Source of the DNA: Dietzia natronolimnaea
GTDB taxonomy: Bacteria; Actinomycetota; Actinomycetes; Mycobacteriales; Mycobacteriaceae
Assembly: GCF_039525805.1 (NCBI RefSeq)
Contig: NZ_BAAAHZ010000013.1
Direction: 5' to 3' (one strand)
Length of the DNA: 64,000 nt
Shown here: positions 1 through 6,979 of the stretch, in pieces
Position numbering within the stretch: position 1 is the stretch's first letter
Layout: the number at the start of each line of letters is the position of its first letter
Position numbers and translations under genes: made by a program
The notes under the pieces: model-generated
The model's input: only the letters and a program-made list of their open reading frames with translations
What the model was told of the DNA's origin: nothing
The model's database searches: none

Positions 1-80
1 CGCCCGCCCGCGCCCGCCGGCGCCCGCCCGCGCCCGCCGGCGCCCCCCCGCGCCCGCCGGCGCCCCCCCGCGCCCGCCGC
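1..80. repeat. Four tandem copies of a 20-bp GC-only repeat
   Basis: Four head-to-tail copies of CGCCCGCCCGCGCCCGCCGG; copies 3 and 4 differ by a C-for-G change in the middle, and copy 4 ends C instead of G. The unit is not a multiple of three, so it would rotate through all frames if translated. The minus strand carries closely spaced GGG runs that could form a G-quadruplex. It begins at the window edge, so the array may extend leftwards. It lies beyond the dapD terminator, and no gene can be assigned to it. Confidence 0.9.
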
Positions 81-92
81 GCCCGCCCTCGC

Positions 93-155
93 CATCGAAA
101 AGAGCGTTCCGCGCATCTGCTCTCGGCCGATGCGTGCGGAACGCTCTTGTCGATG
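93..155 (-). terminator. Strong hairpin terminator for dapD
   Basis: Arms 93-112 (CATCGAAAAGAGCGTTCCGC) and 136-155 pair at 19 of 20 positions, with one mismatch (99/149), around a 23-nt loop that can pair further. Read on the minus strand, the direction of dapD, the inner stem is followed by a TTTT run, as in an intrinsic terminator. It begins 40 bp past the dapD stop. Confidence 0.85.
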
Positions 156-195
156 TGGGCGTGCGTCCGTCGTTGTGGGTGTGCGTCGCGGGAGG

Positions 196-1164
196 TCAGT
201 CGTTGGCGTGGAGCGCCTCGTTCAGCTCGACGCCCTCACGCTTCCACGGCACGGCCTCGACGGCGCCGGAGACGGAGTTGCGCCGGAACAGCAGATTGTC
301 CATCCCGGAGAGCTGGCCCGCCTTGACGGGCTCGCGATCGGCCCAGGCCCCGGCCCGGACGTCCACCTTGGTCCCGGCGGTGACGTAGAGCCCGGCCTCG
401 ACCACACAGTCGTCGCCGAGCGAGATCCCGATTCCGGAGTTGGCACCCAGCAGGCAGCGCTCGCCGATCGAGATGGTCTCCTTGCCGCCGCCCGAGAGGG
501 TTCCCATGATCGACGCGCCGCCACCGACGTCGGAGTCCGCACCGACCACGACACCGGCCGAGACGCGTCCCTCGACCATCGACGGCCCGAGGGTGCCGGC
601 GTTGAAGTTGACGAACCCCTCGTGCATGACGGTCGTCCCCTCCGCCAGATGGGCACCCAGCCGGACGCGGTCGGCGTCGGCGATCCGGACCCCGGACGGG
701 ACCACGTAGTCCACCATCCTCGGGAACTTGTCCACGCCGTAGACCGTCACCGGGCCGCGGGCGCGCAACCTGGCACGCACCATCTCGAATCCCGGTACCT
801 CACAGGGGCCGAAGTTGGTCCACACGACGTTGGCCAGTGTCCCGAACAACCCGTCCATGTTGGCGAAGTGCGGCCGGATGAGCCGGTGGGAGATCAGGTG
901 CAGCCGCAGGTAGGCGTCGTAGGCGTCGGTCGGGGCCTGCGTGAGGTCCTCGATCTCGACCCGCACCGCGACCCGCTCGACACCGCGATCGGCGTCGGGT
1001 CCGGTGAGTGGAGCGAGCTCCTCGGGGACCTCGTCACCCGACAGGATCCGGTGACCCCCCTCGGAGGCCGCTCCGAGCTCGGGCGCTGGGTACCACACGT
1101 CGAGGACGGTGTGATCGGACGTCAGGGTGGCGATTCCGGTGGCCACGGCTCCGTGTGCACTCAT
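196..1164 (-). CDS. dapD: 2,3,4,5-tetrahydropyridine-2,6-dicarboxylate N-succinyltransferase
   Basis: Succinylates tetrahydrodipicolinate from succinyl-CoA in the meso-diaminopimelate/lysine pathway; cytosolic. The 322 aa product matches the actinobacterial DapD type (Rv1201c-like). A left-handed beta-helix of hexapeptide repeats spans about residues 150-260, including the family segment MHEGFVNFNAGTLG. The frame is open far upstream, but homology begins at MSAHGAV. The ATG at 1164 lies 7 nt after a TAGCAT -10 hexamer, which fixes the start and suggests a leaderless mRNA. It diverges from dapE, which acts two steps later in the same pathway, and ends at a strong hairpin (93-155). Confidence 0.96.
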   Translation of the reverse strand: MSAHGAVATGIATLTSDHTVLDVWYPAPELGAASEGGHRILSGDEVPEELAPLTGPDADRGVERVAVRVEIEDLTQAPTDAYDAYLRLHLISHRLIRPHFANMDGLFGTLANVVWTNFGPCEVPGFEMVRARLRARGPVTVYGVDKFPRMVDYVVPSGVRIADADRVRLGAHLAEGTTVMHEGFVNFNAGTLGPSMVEGRVSAGVVVGADSDVGGGASIMGTLSGGGKETISIGERCLLGANSGIGISLGDDCVVEAGLYVTAGTKVDVRAGAWADREPVKAGQLSGMDNLLFRRNSVSGAVEAVPWKREGVELNEALHAND

Positions 1165-1171
1165 GCCCCCG

Positions 1172-1177
1172 ATGCTA
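1172..1177 (-). promoter_or_regulatory. -10 hexamer of dapD (leaderless)
   Basis: TAGCAT on the minus strand, ending 7 nt before the dapD ATG. It faces the dapE -10 (1213-1218) across 35 bp, so the two promoters share their upstream region. Confidence 0.7.
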
Positions 1178-1212
1178 GCGGTCGGCCCCGGCGCGTACCG
1201 GCCACGGGCATC

Positions 1213-1218
1213 TAAGGT
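1213..1218 (+). promoter_or_regulatory. -10 hexamer of dapE (leaderless)
   Basis: TAAGGT ends 7 nt before the GTG start of dapE at 1226. No Shine-Dalgarno is visible in the short interval, so a leaderless mRNA is expected. Confidence 0.7.
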
Positions 1219-1225
1219 GGACGCC

Positions 1226-2395
1226 GTGACCGCCGCCCTCGATCTGACCGCCGACCCGGTCGACCTCACCCGCGCCCTCGTCGACATCGCCAGTCCCTCC
1301 CGGGAGGAGGCGGAGATCGCCGGCGCCGTCCACACGGCGCTCGCATCCGTGGTCGCCGGCTTCACGGGTCCGGCCGCCGGGCGGACCGAACTCGTGCGGG
1401 ACGGCCACCGCGTCCTGGCCCGCACCTCGAGGGGGTTGCCGACCCGGGTGGTGCTCGCCGGACATCTCGACACCGTCCCGGTGGCGGACAACGTCCCGTG
1501 CCGACTCACGGGTGAGGGAGCCGATCAGGTCCTGCACGGGTGTGGGACCGTCGACATGAAATCCGGCGACGCCGTGTTCCTCCACCTGTTCGCGACCCTG
1601 GCGGACTCCGCCGAGCTCGCGCACGATCTCACGTTGGTGCTCTACGACTGCGAGGAGATCGAGGCGACCGCGAACGGTCTCGGGTTCCTCGAACGGACCC
1701 ACCGGGACTGGCTCACGGGGGACGTGGCGATACTCGGCGAGCCCACCGGCGGCCTGATCGAGGCGGGCTGCCAGGGCACCCTCCGGATCCGGGTCCACGC
1801 CCGCGGCACCCGGGCCCACTCGGCGCGGAGCTGGTTGGGGGACAACGCCGTGCACCGCCTCGCCCCGGTGCTGGCGGCGCTGGAGAGGTACGGACCGCGC
1901 TCGGTGGACATCGACGGCTGCGTCTACCGGGAGGGGCTGCAGGCCGTGAGGATGTCCGCGGGCGTGGCCGGCAACACCGTCCCGGACGAGGCGTGGCTGG
2001 ACGTCAACTTCCGCTTCGCGCCGGACCGGGACACCGATGCCGCTCTCGCGCACGCCCTCGACGCGCTCGGGTTGACCAAGGCGGGCCCGGTCCCCGCCGG
2101 CGGGGAGCCGCCGAGAGACCCCGGTCTGTACTGGGAACTCACCGACCTGTCCCCGGGGGCACTGCCCGGCCTCGGCGCCCCGGCCGCGGCCGAGCTGGTG
2201 CGGGCGGCGGGCGGACGGGTACGGGCCAAGTACGGATGGACCGACGTGTCACGGTTCGCCGCCCTGGGCGTCCCGGCCGTCAATCTGGGTCCGGGTGACC
2301 CCGGCCTGGCGCACACACGGGACGAGCACTGCCCGGCCACCCAGATCACCGAGGTGGCCGAGGTGCTCCGCACCTACCTCACCACCTCCGGCTGA
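1226..2395 (+). CDS. dapE: Succinyl-diaminopimelate desuccinylase
   Basis: Hydrolyses N-succinyl-LL-diaminopimelate to LL-diaminopimelate and succinate in lysine and peptidoglycan precursor synthesis. The 389 aa protein is an M20 zinc peptidase: LAGHLDTVP carries the first His/Asp, GTVDMKSGD the bridging Asp, and DCEEIEA the catalytic and metal Glu pair. A C-terminal His in NLGPGDPGLAHTRDEH closes the metal site. GTG at 1226 was chosen because TAAGGT lies 7 nt upstream and homology starts there; the frame is open 33 codons further upstream, inside divergent dapD. The divergent dapD partner works in the same pathway. Confidence 0.96.
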   Translation: MTAALDLTADPVDLTRALVDIASPSREEAEIAGAVHTALASVVAGFTGPAAGRTELVRDGHRVLARTSRGLPTRVVLAGHLDTVPVADNVPCRLTGEGADQVLHGCGTVDMKSGDAVFLHLFATLADSAELAHDLTLVLYDCEEIEATANGLGFLERTHRDWLTGDVAILGEPTGGLIEAGCQGTLRIRVHARGTRAHSARSWLGDNAVHRLAPVLAALERYGPRSVDIDGCVYREGLQAVRMSAGVAGNTVPDEAWLDVNFRFAPDRDTDAALAHALDALGLTKAGPVPAGGEPPRDPGLYWELTDLSPGALPGLGAPAAAELVRAAGGRVRAKYGWTDVSRFAALGVPAVNLGPGDPGLAHTRDEHCPATQITEVAEVLRTYLTTSG

Positions 2396-2401
2396 CCCCG
2401 A

Positions 2402-2486
2402 CCCGACACGACCCGCGCCCGACACGGCCCGGACCTGATACGACCCCGGACCCCGCGAGCCCGGACATCACGAGCCCGGACCCCAC
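2402..2486. repeat. Degenerate short tandem duplications behind dapE
   Basis: Two CCCGACACG-type blocks (about 2402-2414 and 2418-2430) are followed by two adjacent 15-mers, GAGCCCGGACATCAC (2457-2471) and GAGCCCGGACCCCAC (2472-2486). It is noncoding and lies between dapE and the first LOG gene. No hairpin with a T-run is seen. Confidence 0.7.
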
Positions 2487-2507
2487 CCCAGTAGGAGACC
2501 ACCCCTG

Positions 2508-3308
2508 ATGGCACCGAACGATTCAGTACACCTGCGCGGCCCGCTCCTCCTGCGACGGGACAAGGGCGGCGATCGCACGACCACCGACCAACGGCTGTTG
2601 GACACCAACCAGGACACCGACTGGTTGCACACCGACCCGTGGCGGGTCCTGCGCATCCAGAGCGAGTTCGTCAACGGGTTCGGCGCGCTCGCGGAGCTGC
2701 CCGACGCGGTGAGCGTCTTCGGGTCCGCGCGGACCCGCCCGGGTGATCCCGCCTACGAACAGGCGGTGGAGCTGGGGCGGGCGCTCGCGGAGGCGGGTTA
2801 CGCGGTGGTCACGGGCGGCGGACCGGGTCAGATGGAGGCGGCCAACAAGGGCGCGTGGGAGGCGGACGGTGAGTCCGTGGGCCTGGGGATCGAGCTACCC
2901 ATGGAACAGGGGATCAACCGCTGGGTGGACCTGGGGCTGCACTTCCGCTACTTCTTCGTCCGCAAGACGATGTTCGTCAAATACACGCAGGCGTTCGTCT
3001 GTACCCCGGGCGGCTTCGGCACCCTGGACGAGTTCTTCGAGGCCATCACCCTGGTCCAGACCGACAAGATCACCCGGTTCCCGATCGTCCTGCTGGGAGT
3101 GGATTTCTGGACCCCACTGGTGGACTGGATCCGGGGAACCCTGGTCGAGCAGGGGATGATCTCGGCGTCCGACCTCGACCTGTTCCTGGTCACCGACTCC
3201 GTGGCCGAGACGGTGGAGTACATCCGCGAGGCGCACCACCGGGCCGCGCTGACCGCCGAACAGCGTGAAGACCTGTACGGCGAGGAACACCGGGGGGTCG
3301 AGCGTTGA
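2508..3308 (+). CDS. LOG-family (TIGR00730) Rossmann protein, paralogue 1
   Basis: The 266 aa protein belongs to the LOG/lysine-decarboxylase-like family, whose characterised members are nucleoside-5'-monophosphate phosphoribohydrolases (cytokinin activation). It carries SVFGSART, VTGGGPGQMEAANKGA and the signature PGGFGTLDEFFE. About 70 N-terminal residues extend beyond the core fold, so it is longer than the 184 aa paralogue directly downstream. AGGAG sits 8 nt before the ATG. The stop TGA shares one base with the ATG of the next gene (TGATG), so the two are translationally coupled. The substrate is not known. Confidence 0.85.
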   Translation: MAPNDSVHLRGPLLLRRDKGGDRTTTDQRLLDTNQDTDWLHTDPWRVLRIQSEFVNGFGALAELPDAVSVFGSARTRPGDPAYEQAVELGRALAEAGYAVVTGGGPGQMEAANKGAWEADGESVGLGIELPMEQGINRWVDLGLHFRYFFVRKTMFVKYTQAFVCTPGGFGTLDEFFEAITLVQTDKITRFPIVLLGVDFWTPLVDWIRGTLVEQGMISASDLDLFLVTDSVAETVEYIREAHHRAALTAEQREDLYGEEHRGVER

Positions 3309-3862
3309 TGGCACCGGTTCCCGGCCGTCGGGTCTGCGTCTACTGCGCCTCCTCGACCCACGACCCCGGGCTGCTGCAGATCGCCACCGAGGTGGGCAAC
3401 GGGATCGCCCGTCGTGGATGGTCTCTGGTCTCCGGCGGCGGCAACGTGTCCATGATGGGCGCGGTCGCCGAGGCGGCGCGGGACGGCGGAGCCCGGACCG
3501 TCGGCGTCATCCCCGAGGGGCTCCGGGTGCGTGAGGTGGCCGACACCGCTGCGGACGAGCTGGTGGTGGTCACCACGATGAGGGAACGCAAACGCGAGAT
3601 GGAGGAGCGCTCGGACGCGTTCCTCACCCTGCCCGGGGGGATCGGCACGATGGAGGAGATGTTCGAGGTGTGGACCTCCGCCTCGCTCGGGTTCCACCAC
3701 AAGCCGGTCGTGCTCTACGACCCGATCGGCTTCTACCGACCGCTGCTGGACTGGGTCGGCGGGCTCGTCGAGTCCGGGCTGGTCAAGCCGCAGGCGTTCG
3801 ACAGCCTCGTGGTGCGTGACGACCTGGAGGCGGCGCTCGACGCCTGCGGAGGCCGGCGGTGA
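3308..3862 (+). CDS. LOG-family protein, paralogue 2 (Rv1205-like)
   Basis: 184 aa with the full LOG core: VCVYCASS at the N-terminus, SGGGNVSMMGAVAEA in the middle, then MRERKREMEE and PGGIGTMEEMFEVW, the residues that bind the nucleotide ribose-phosphate and provide the catalytic Glu. The ATG at 3308 gives a one-base overlap with the preceding LOG gene; an in-frame TTG at 3305 is less likely. By position before folP2 it is the orthologue of the mycobacterial LOG Rv1205. The stop overlaps the folP2 GTG by 4 nt, so LOG-LOG-folP2 is one operon. Confidence 0.9.
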   Translation: MAPVPGRRVCVYCASSTHDPGLLQIATEVGNGIARRGWSLVSGGGNVSMMGAVAEAARDGGARTVGVIPEGLRVREVADTAADELVVVTTMRERKREMEERSDAFLTLPGGIGTMEEMFEVWTSASLGFHHKPVVLYDPIGFYRPLLDWVGGLVESGLVKPQAFDSLVVRDDLEAALDACGGRR

Positions 3863-4743
3863 CGCCACCGGGCGCGACGCCGCCTCCCACGCTCTGCGGG
3901 CGCCCCGTCCCGGTGGACCGACCCCTGGTGATGGCGATCGTCAACCGCACGCCGGACTCCTTCTACGACCGTGGAGCGAGCTTCACCGACGTGGCGGCGA
4001 TGAACCGGGTCGACCGGTGCGTGGAGGACGGCGCGGACATCCTCGACATCGGTGGGGTCAAGGCCGGTCCCGGCGAGCTGGTGGACGCCCGGGAGGAGCT
4101 CCGGCGGGTGGTGCCCTTCATCGAGGCGGTCCGGGACAGACACCCGGGCGTGGTCATCTCCGTGGACACCTGGCGCGGCTCGGTCGCCCGCAGCGCCCTG
4201 TCCGCCGGCGCCGATCTGGTCAACGACACCTGGGCGGGGCACGATCCCGAGGTGCTGACCGCCGCCGGCGAGGCGGGGGCGGGGTTCGTGTGCTCCCACA
4301 CCGGGGGTGCGGTCCCGCGCACCCGGCCCTTCCGGGTGGGATACCCCGACGTCGTCCTCGACGTGGTCTCGGAACTGTCCGCTGCCGCCGAACGGGCCCT
4401 CGCCGCCGGGGTCCCCGAGGACGGGATACTGGTCGACCCCACCCACGACTTCGGCAAGAACACCTTCCACGGTCTCGAGCTCCTGCGGCGGATGGACGAG
4501 ATCGTGGCCCTCGGTCATCCCGTCCTGATGGCGCTGAGCAACAAGGACTTCATCGGCGAGACCCTGGACGCGGGAATCGACGACCGCGCCGAGGGCACCC
4601 TGGCGGCGACCTCCGTCGCGGCGATGATGGGCGCCCGCGTGTTCCGCACCCACGACGTGCGTGCGACGCGCCGCTCGGTGGAGATGGTGGCCTCCATCTT
4701 GGGAACCCGCCCACCTGCGCGAACGGTCCGCGGGCTCGCCTGA
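3859..4743 (+). CDS. folP2: FolP2-type dihydropteroate synthase homologue
   Basis: 294 aa TIM-barrel of the pterin-binding family. The first signature is present as MAIVNRTPDSFYDRG, but the second loop, usually DIGGESTRPG, reads DIGGVKAGPG here and so lacks the Ser-Thr-Arg. SVDTWR and the C-terminal RTHDV remain, while the usual SRK motif is NKD. This matches the divergent FolP2 paralogue; mycobacterial FolP2 has been reported to lack dihydropteroate synthase activity. A true folate role is therefore doubtful. GTGA overlap with the upstream LOG gene. In mycobacteria gpgS follows folP2; it is not here. Confidence 0.88.
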   Translation: MTPPGATPPPTLCGRPVPVDRPLVMAIVNRTPDSFYDRGASFTDVAAMNRVDRCVEDGADILDIGGVKAGPGELVDAREELRRVVPFIEAVRDRHPGVVISVDTWRGSVARSALSAGADLVNDTWAGHDPEVLTAAGEAGAGFVCSHTGGAVPRTRPFRVGYPDVVLDVVSELSAAAERALAAGVPEDGILVDPTHDFGKNTFHGLELLRRMDEIVALGHPVLMALSNKDFIGETLDAGIDDRAEGTLAATSVAAMMGARVFRTHDVRATRRSVEMVASILGTRPPARTVRGLA

Positions 4744-4817
4744 CTCGGGCGGGTCCACCGCCGCGAGGCGTGTGCCAGACTGGAGGCCCGGCCCGGACCA
4801 GAGAGAGGCTCCCGCGC

Positions 4818-5168
4818 ATGCTCACCATCGTCATCTATGTGGTGGTCACCCTGATCGTGGCGGCGGCGCTCTACGCCCTGTCGATCGTGGTCTTCGGCCG
4901 TTCGGAACCGCTGCCGGCGGTGGCGCGGGGACACACGGTCACGATGTTGCCCGAAGGGCCGCTCACCGGCGACGATCTGCGATCGGTCCGATTCGGGATG
5001 TCCGCGCGGGGGTACACGATGTCGGAGGTCGACTGGGCGCTCGAGGAGGCGGCGACGGAGATCGACAGGCTCCGCGCGCGACTCGCCGGGGAGGGAAACG
5101 TCGGGGAGTCCTCCGACGGGGCGGACCCAGAACGCGCTCCCGCGTCCGGGCACGGTGTGACGCGCTAG
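4818..5168 (+). CDS. Small membrane-anchored DivIVA-domain protein
   Basis: 116 aa. A hydrophobic segment of about 25 residues at the N-terminus (IVIYVVVTLIVAAALYALS) is followed by a short motif FGMSARGYTMSEVDWALE, the DivIVA/Wag31-like consensus that precedes a coiled coil, then a short helix and a disordered acidic tail. The position after folP2 and before DUF3117 corresponds to Rv1209 in M. tuberculosis. A role at the membrane near the septum or pole is inference only. The ATG at 4818 is the first that leaves the membrane segment intact. Its TAG stop is also the start of the next promoter's -10 (TAGAAT). Confidence 0.8.
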   Translation: MLTIVIYVVVTLIVAAALYALSIVVFGRSEPLPAVARGHTVTMLPEGPLTGDDLRSVRFGMSARGYTMSEVDWALEEAATEIDRLRARLAGEGNVGESSDGADPERAPASGHGVTR

Positions 5169-5171
5169 AAT
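5166..5171 (+). promoter_or_regulatory. -10 hexamer for DUF3117 gene, overlapping a stop codon
   Basis: TAGAAT, close to the TATAAT consensus. Its first three bases are the TAG stop of the preceding gene. Predicted transcription would begin near 5178 and give an 80-nt leader. Confidence 0.65.
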
Positions 5172-5199
5172 CGGCAACATCCACTCAGCGATACCGCAC

Positions 5200-5233
5200 G
5201 TGGGCCCGGCCGTCCTCACAGGACGCGGCCCAC
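5200..5233 (+). promoter_or_regulatory. Leader hairpin before DUF3117 gene
   Basis: GTGGGCC (5200-5206) pairs with GGCCCAC (5227-5233) and CGTCCT (5211-5216) with AGGACG (5220-5225), giving a bipartite stem 27 nt before the start codon. It could stabilise or regulate the leader; no known riboswitch is recognised. Confidence 0.55.
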
Positions 5234-5259
5234 TGCCAAGGACGAAGGGAATCGACCCG

Positions 5260-5427
5260 ATGGCGGCTATGAAGCCCAGGACCGGTGACGGACCGATGGA
5301 AGCGGCCAAGGAGGGCCGCGGGATCGTCATGCGCGTCCCTCTCGAGGGTGGCGGACGCCTCGTCGTGGAGTTGACCCCCGACGAGGCGAAGTCGCTCGGC
5401 GCGGAGTTGACACAGGCCATCTCCTGA
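5260..5427 (+). CDS. DUF3117 protein (Rv1211-like)
   Basis: 55 aa, almost invariant across actinobacteria: begins MAAMKPRTGDGPMEA and contains RGIVMRVPLEGGGRLVVEL. Function unknown. The ATG at 5260 follows a GAAGGGA Shine-Dalgarno; the frame is open 20 codons upstream but conservation begins here. It is transcribed from its own promoter and followed at once by a perfect hairpin (5444-5485), so it is probably monocistronic. Confidence 0.92.
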   Translation: MAAMKPRTGDGPMEAAKEGRGIVMRVPLEGGGRLVVELTPDEAKSLGAELTQAIS

Positions 5428-5443
5428 TCGTCCCCTGCTCTGG

Positions 5444-5485
5444 CGAATCGACGCACCCGGCCCACGCGGCGGGTGCGTCGATTCG
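5444..5485 (+). terminator. Perfect 16-bp hairpin after DUF3117
   Basis: CGAATCGACGCACCCG (5444-5459) and its exact complement (5470-5485) around a 10-nt loop. There is only a weak T-rich tail (GGTTCC), as is common for actinobacterial terminators. It separates DUF3117 from the aminopeptidase gene. Confidence 0.8.
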
Positions 5486-5506
5486 GTTCCACGGAAGGTT
5501 CTCCCG

Positions 5507-6979
5507 ATGTCCGAGGTCCCCTCGCGTCCACTTCCCACCGTTCGCGTAGCTCGCGGATCGGACCCCGCCACCGGATGGTCACTGGTCACCCGGGCCCCTG
5601 AGGAGGGCCGACCCCTCCGCGGCCGCGCCCCGGAAGCGCGGACGAGCGCGGTCGACGGCCGGCCGGTGGTGGAGGTCGAGATCGACGCGACGGCTCCCCG
5701 TCCCGGATGGTCGGGAGCGGTGGACGTCGGCATCGGGTACCGCCGGGCGGGTGCGGCCGTGGCCAGACACCTGCGGGATGCGCGGCGGACCGATGAGGTC
5801 GGGGTGTCCGTTCCCGGAACCGTCCCGCCCGACCGGGTCGGCGATCTGGTCCTCGGATACCTGTTGGGTGCGCGCGGTCAGGATGTGTTCGCCGCCGACC
5901 CGGCGCCGGTGGCGCCGGACCTGGTGGTGCGGGTCTCGCCGGGATCAGGGGAGGACGACGACGAGGTGGTCGTCCGCGACGCTGTCGCCGCGGCCGAGGA
6001 GGCCGCCCGTGCCACCGCCCTGGCCCGCGACCTCGCCGGCGCGCCCGCGGATCTGAAGACCCCGGAGTGGCTCGTGTCCCGGATGTCCGAGGTCCTGGCA
6101 GCCGCCGGGATGCTGACCCGGGTGCTCGAGGGGGACGAGCTGGTCGACGGCGGTTTCGGCGGAGTCCTCGCGGTGGGCGGCGGTTCGGCGGCGACGCCCC
6201 GCGTCCTGGTAGCGCGCCGCCCCGGGCCCGGCACGCGCGTGCTCCTGGTGGGCAAGGGCATCACGTTCGACACCGGTGGGATCTCGGTCAAGCCGGCGGA
6301 GGGGATGCACCTCATGCGCACCGACATGGCGGGCTCCGCCGCCGTCGTGGCGGCGGCGGCCGCCTACTGCGCTGACACGGACGGCCCGTACGCGGCCCTC
6401 GATGTGACCGTCGTGGTCCCGTCGGCGGAGAACATGCTCTCCGGGTCCGCCTATCGCCCCGGGGACGTGGTCACCCACGTGGGCGGCACGACGTCCGAGG
6501 TCACCAACACCGACGCGGAGGGTCGGATGGTGTTGGCCGACGCGCTGGCGCACGGGATCGCCGAGTGCGACCCGGAGGTGGTCGTGGACGTGGCCACCCT
6601 CACGGGGGCGATGAAGGTCGCCCTCGGGATGCGGACCGGTGCGGTCATGGCGACGGACGACGACCTCGCGGACCGCGTGTCCGCGGCGGGCGCGGCGGCG
6701 GGGGAGCGGTGGTGGAGGCTCCCGCTTCCCGACGACCTGCGCCGGGCCGTCGACTCCGAGATCGCGGACCGCCGGCAGGCGCCCGCCGGGCCGGGGGCCA
6801 TCACCGCGGCCCTGTTCCTCGAGGGTTTCGTCGACGGGCGCCCGTGGGCCCACCTCGACATCGCCGGCCCGGCGCGGTCGCCGGAGGAGATCGACGAGGT
6901 CGGACCGGTGGCGACCGGGTTCGCCACCCGGACCCTGGTGGGACTGCTCCGGGATCTCGTCGACCGGCCGCGGCGGTGA
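5507..6979 (+). CDS. M17 leucyl aminopeptidase family protein
   Basis: 490 aa cytosolic zinc/manganese aminopeptidase. The variable N-terminal domain (about 1-165) is followed by the catalytic domain. Metal ligands are in GKGITFDTGG (Lys about 250, Asp about 255), TDMAGSA and NTDAEGRMVL (Asp and Glu), and catalytic Lys in ISVKPAEGM. All canonical residues are present, so it should be active. The N-terminal domain is not close to the usual PepA/PepB, so the exact peptide preference is open. It overlaps the next gene by 4 nt (GTGA). Confidence 0.92.
   Translation: MSEVPSRPLPTVRVARGSDPATGWSLVTRAPEEGRPLRGRAPEARTSAVDGRPVVEVEIDATAPRPGWSGAVDVGIGYRRAGAAVARHLRDARRTDEVGVSVPGTVPPDRVGDLVLGYLLGARGQDVFAADPAPVAPDLVVRVSPGSGEDDDEVVVRDAVAAAEEAARATALARDLAGAPADLKTPEWLVSRMSEVLAAAGMLTRVLEGDELVDGGFGGVLAVGGGSAATPRVLVARRPGPGTRVLLVGKGITFDTGGISVKPAEGMHLMRTDMAGSAAVVAAAAAYCADTDGPYAALDVTVVVPSAENMLSGSAYRPGDVVTHVGGTTSEVTNTDAEGRMVLADALAHGIAECDPEVVVDVATLTGAMKVALGMRTGAVMATDDDLADRVSAAGAAAGERWWRLPLPDDLRRAVDSEIADRRQAPAGPGAITAALFLEGFVDGRPWAHLDIAGPARSPEEIDEVGPVATGFATRTLVGLLRDLVDRPRR

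Noticed and set aside
1..80. CRISPR array
   Set aside because: Units are directly adjacent with no spacers and are only 20 bp; this is a tandem repeat. No cas gene is in the window.
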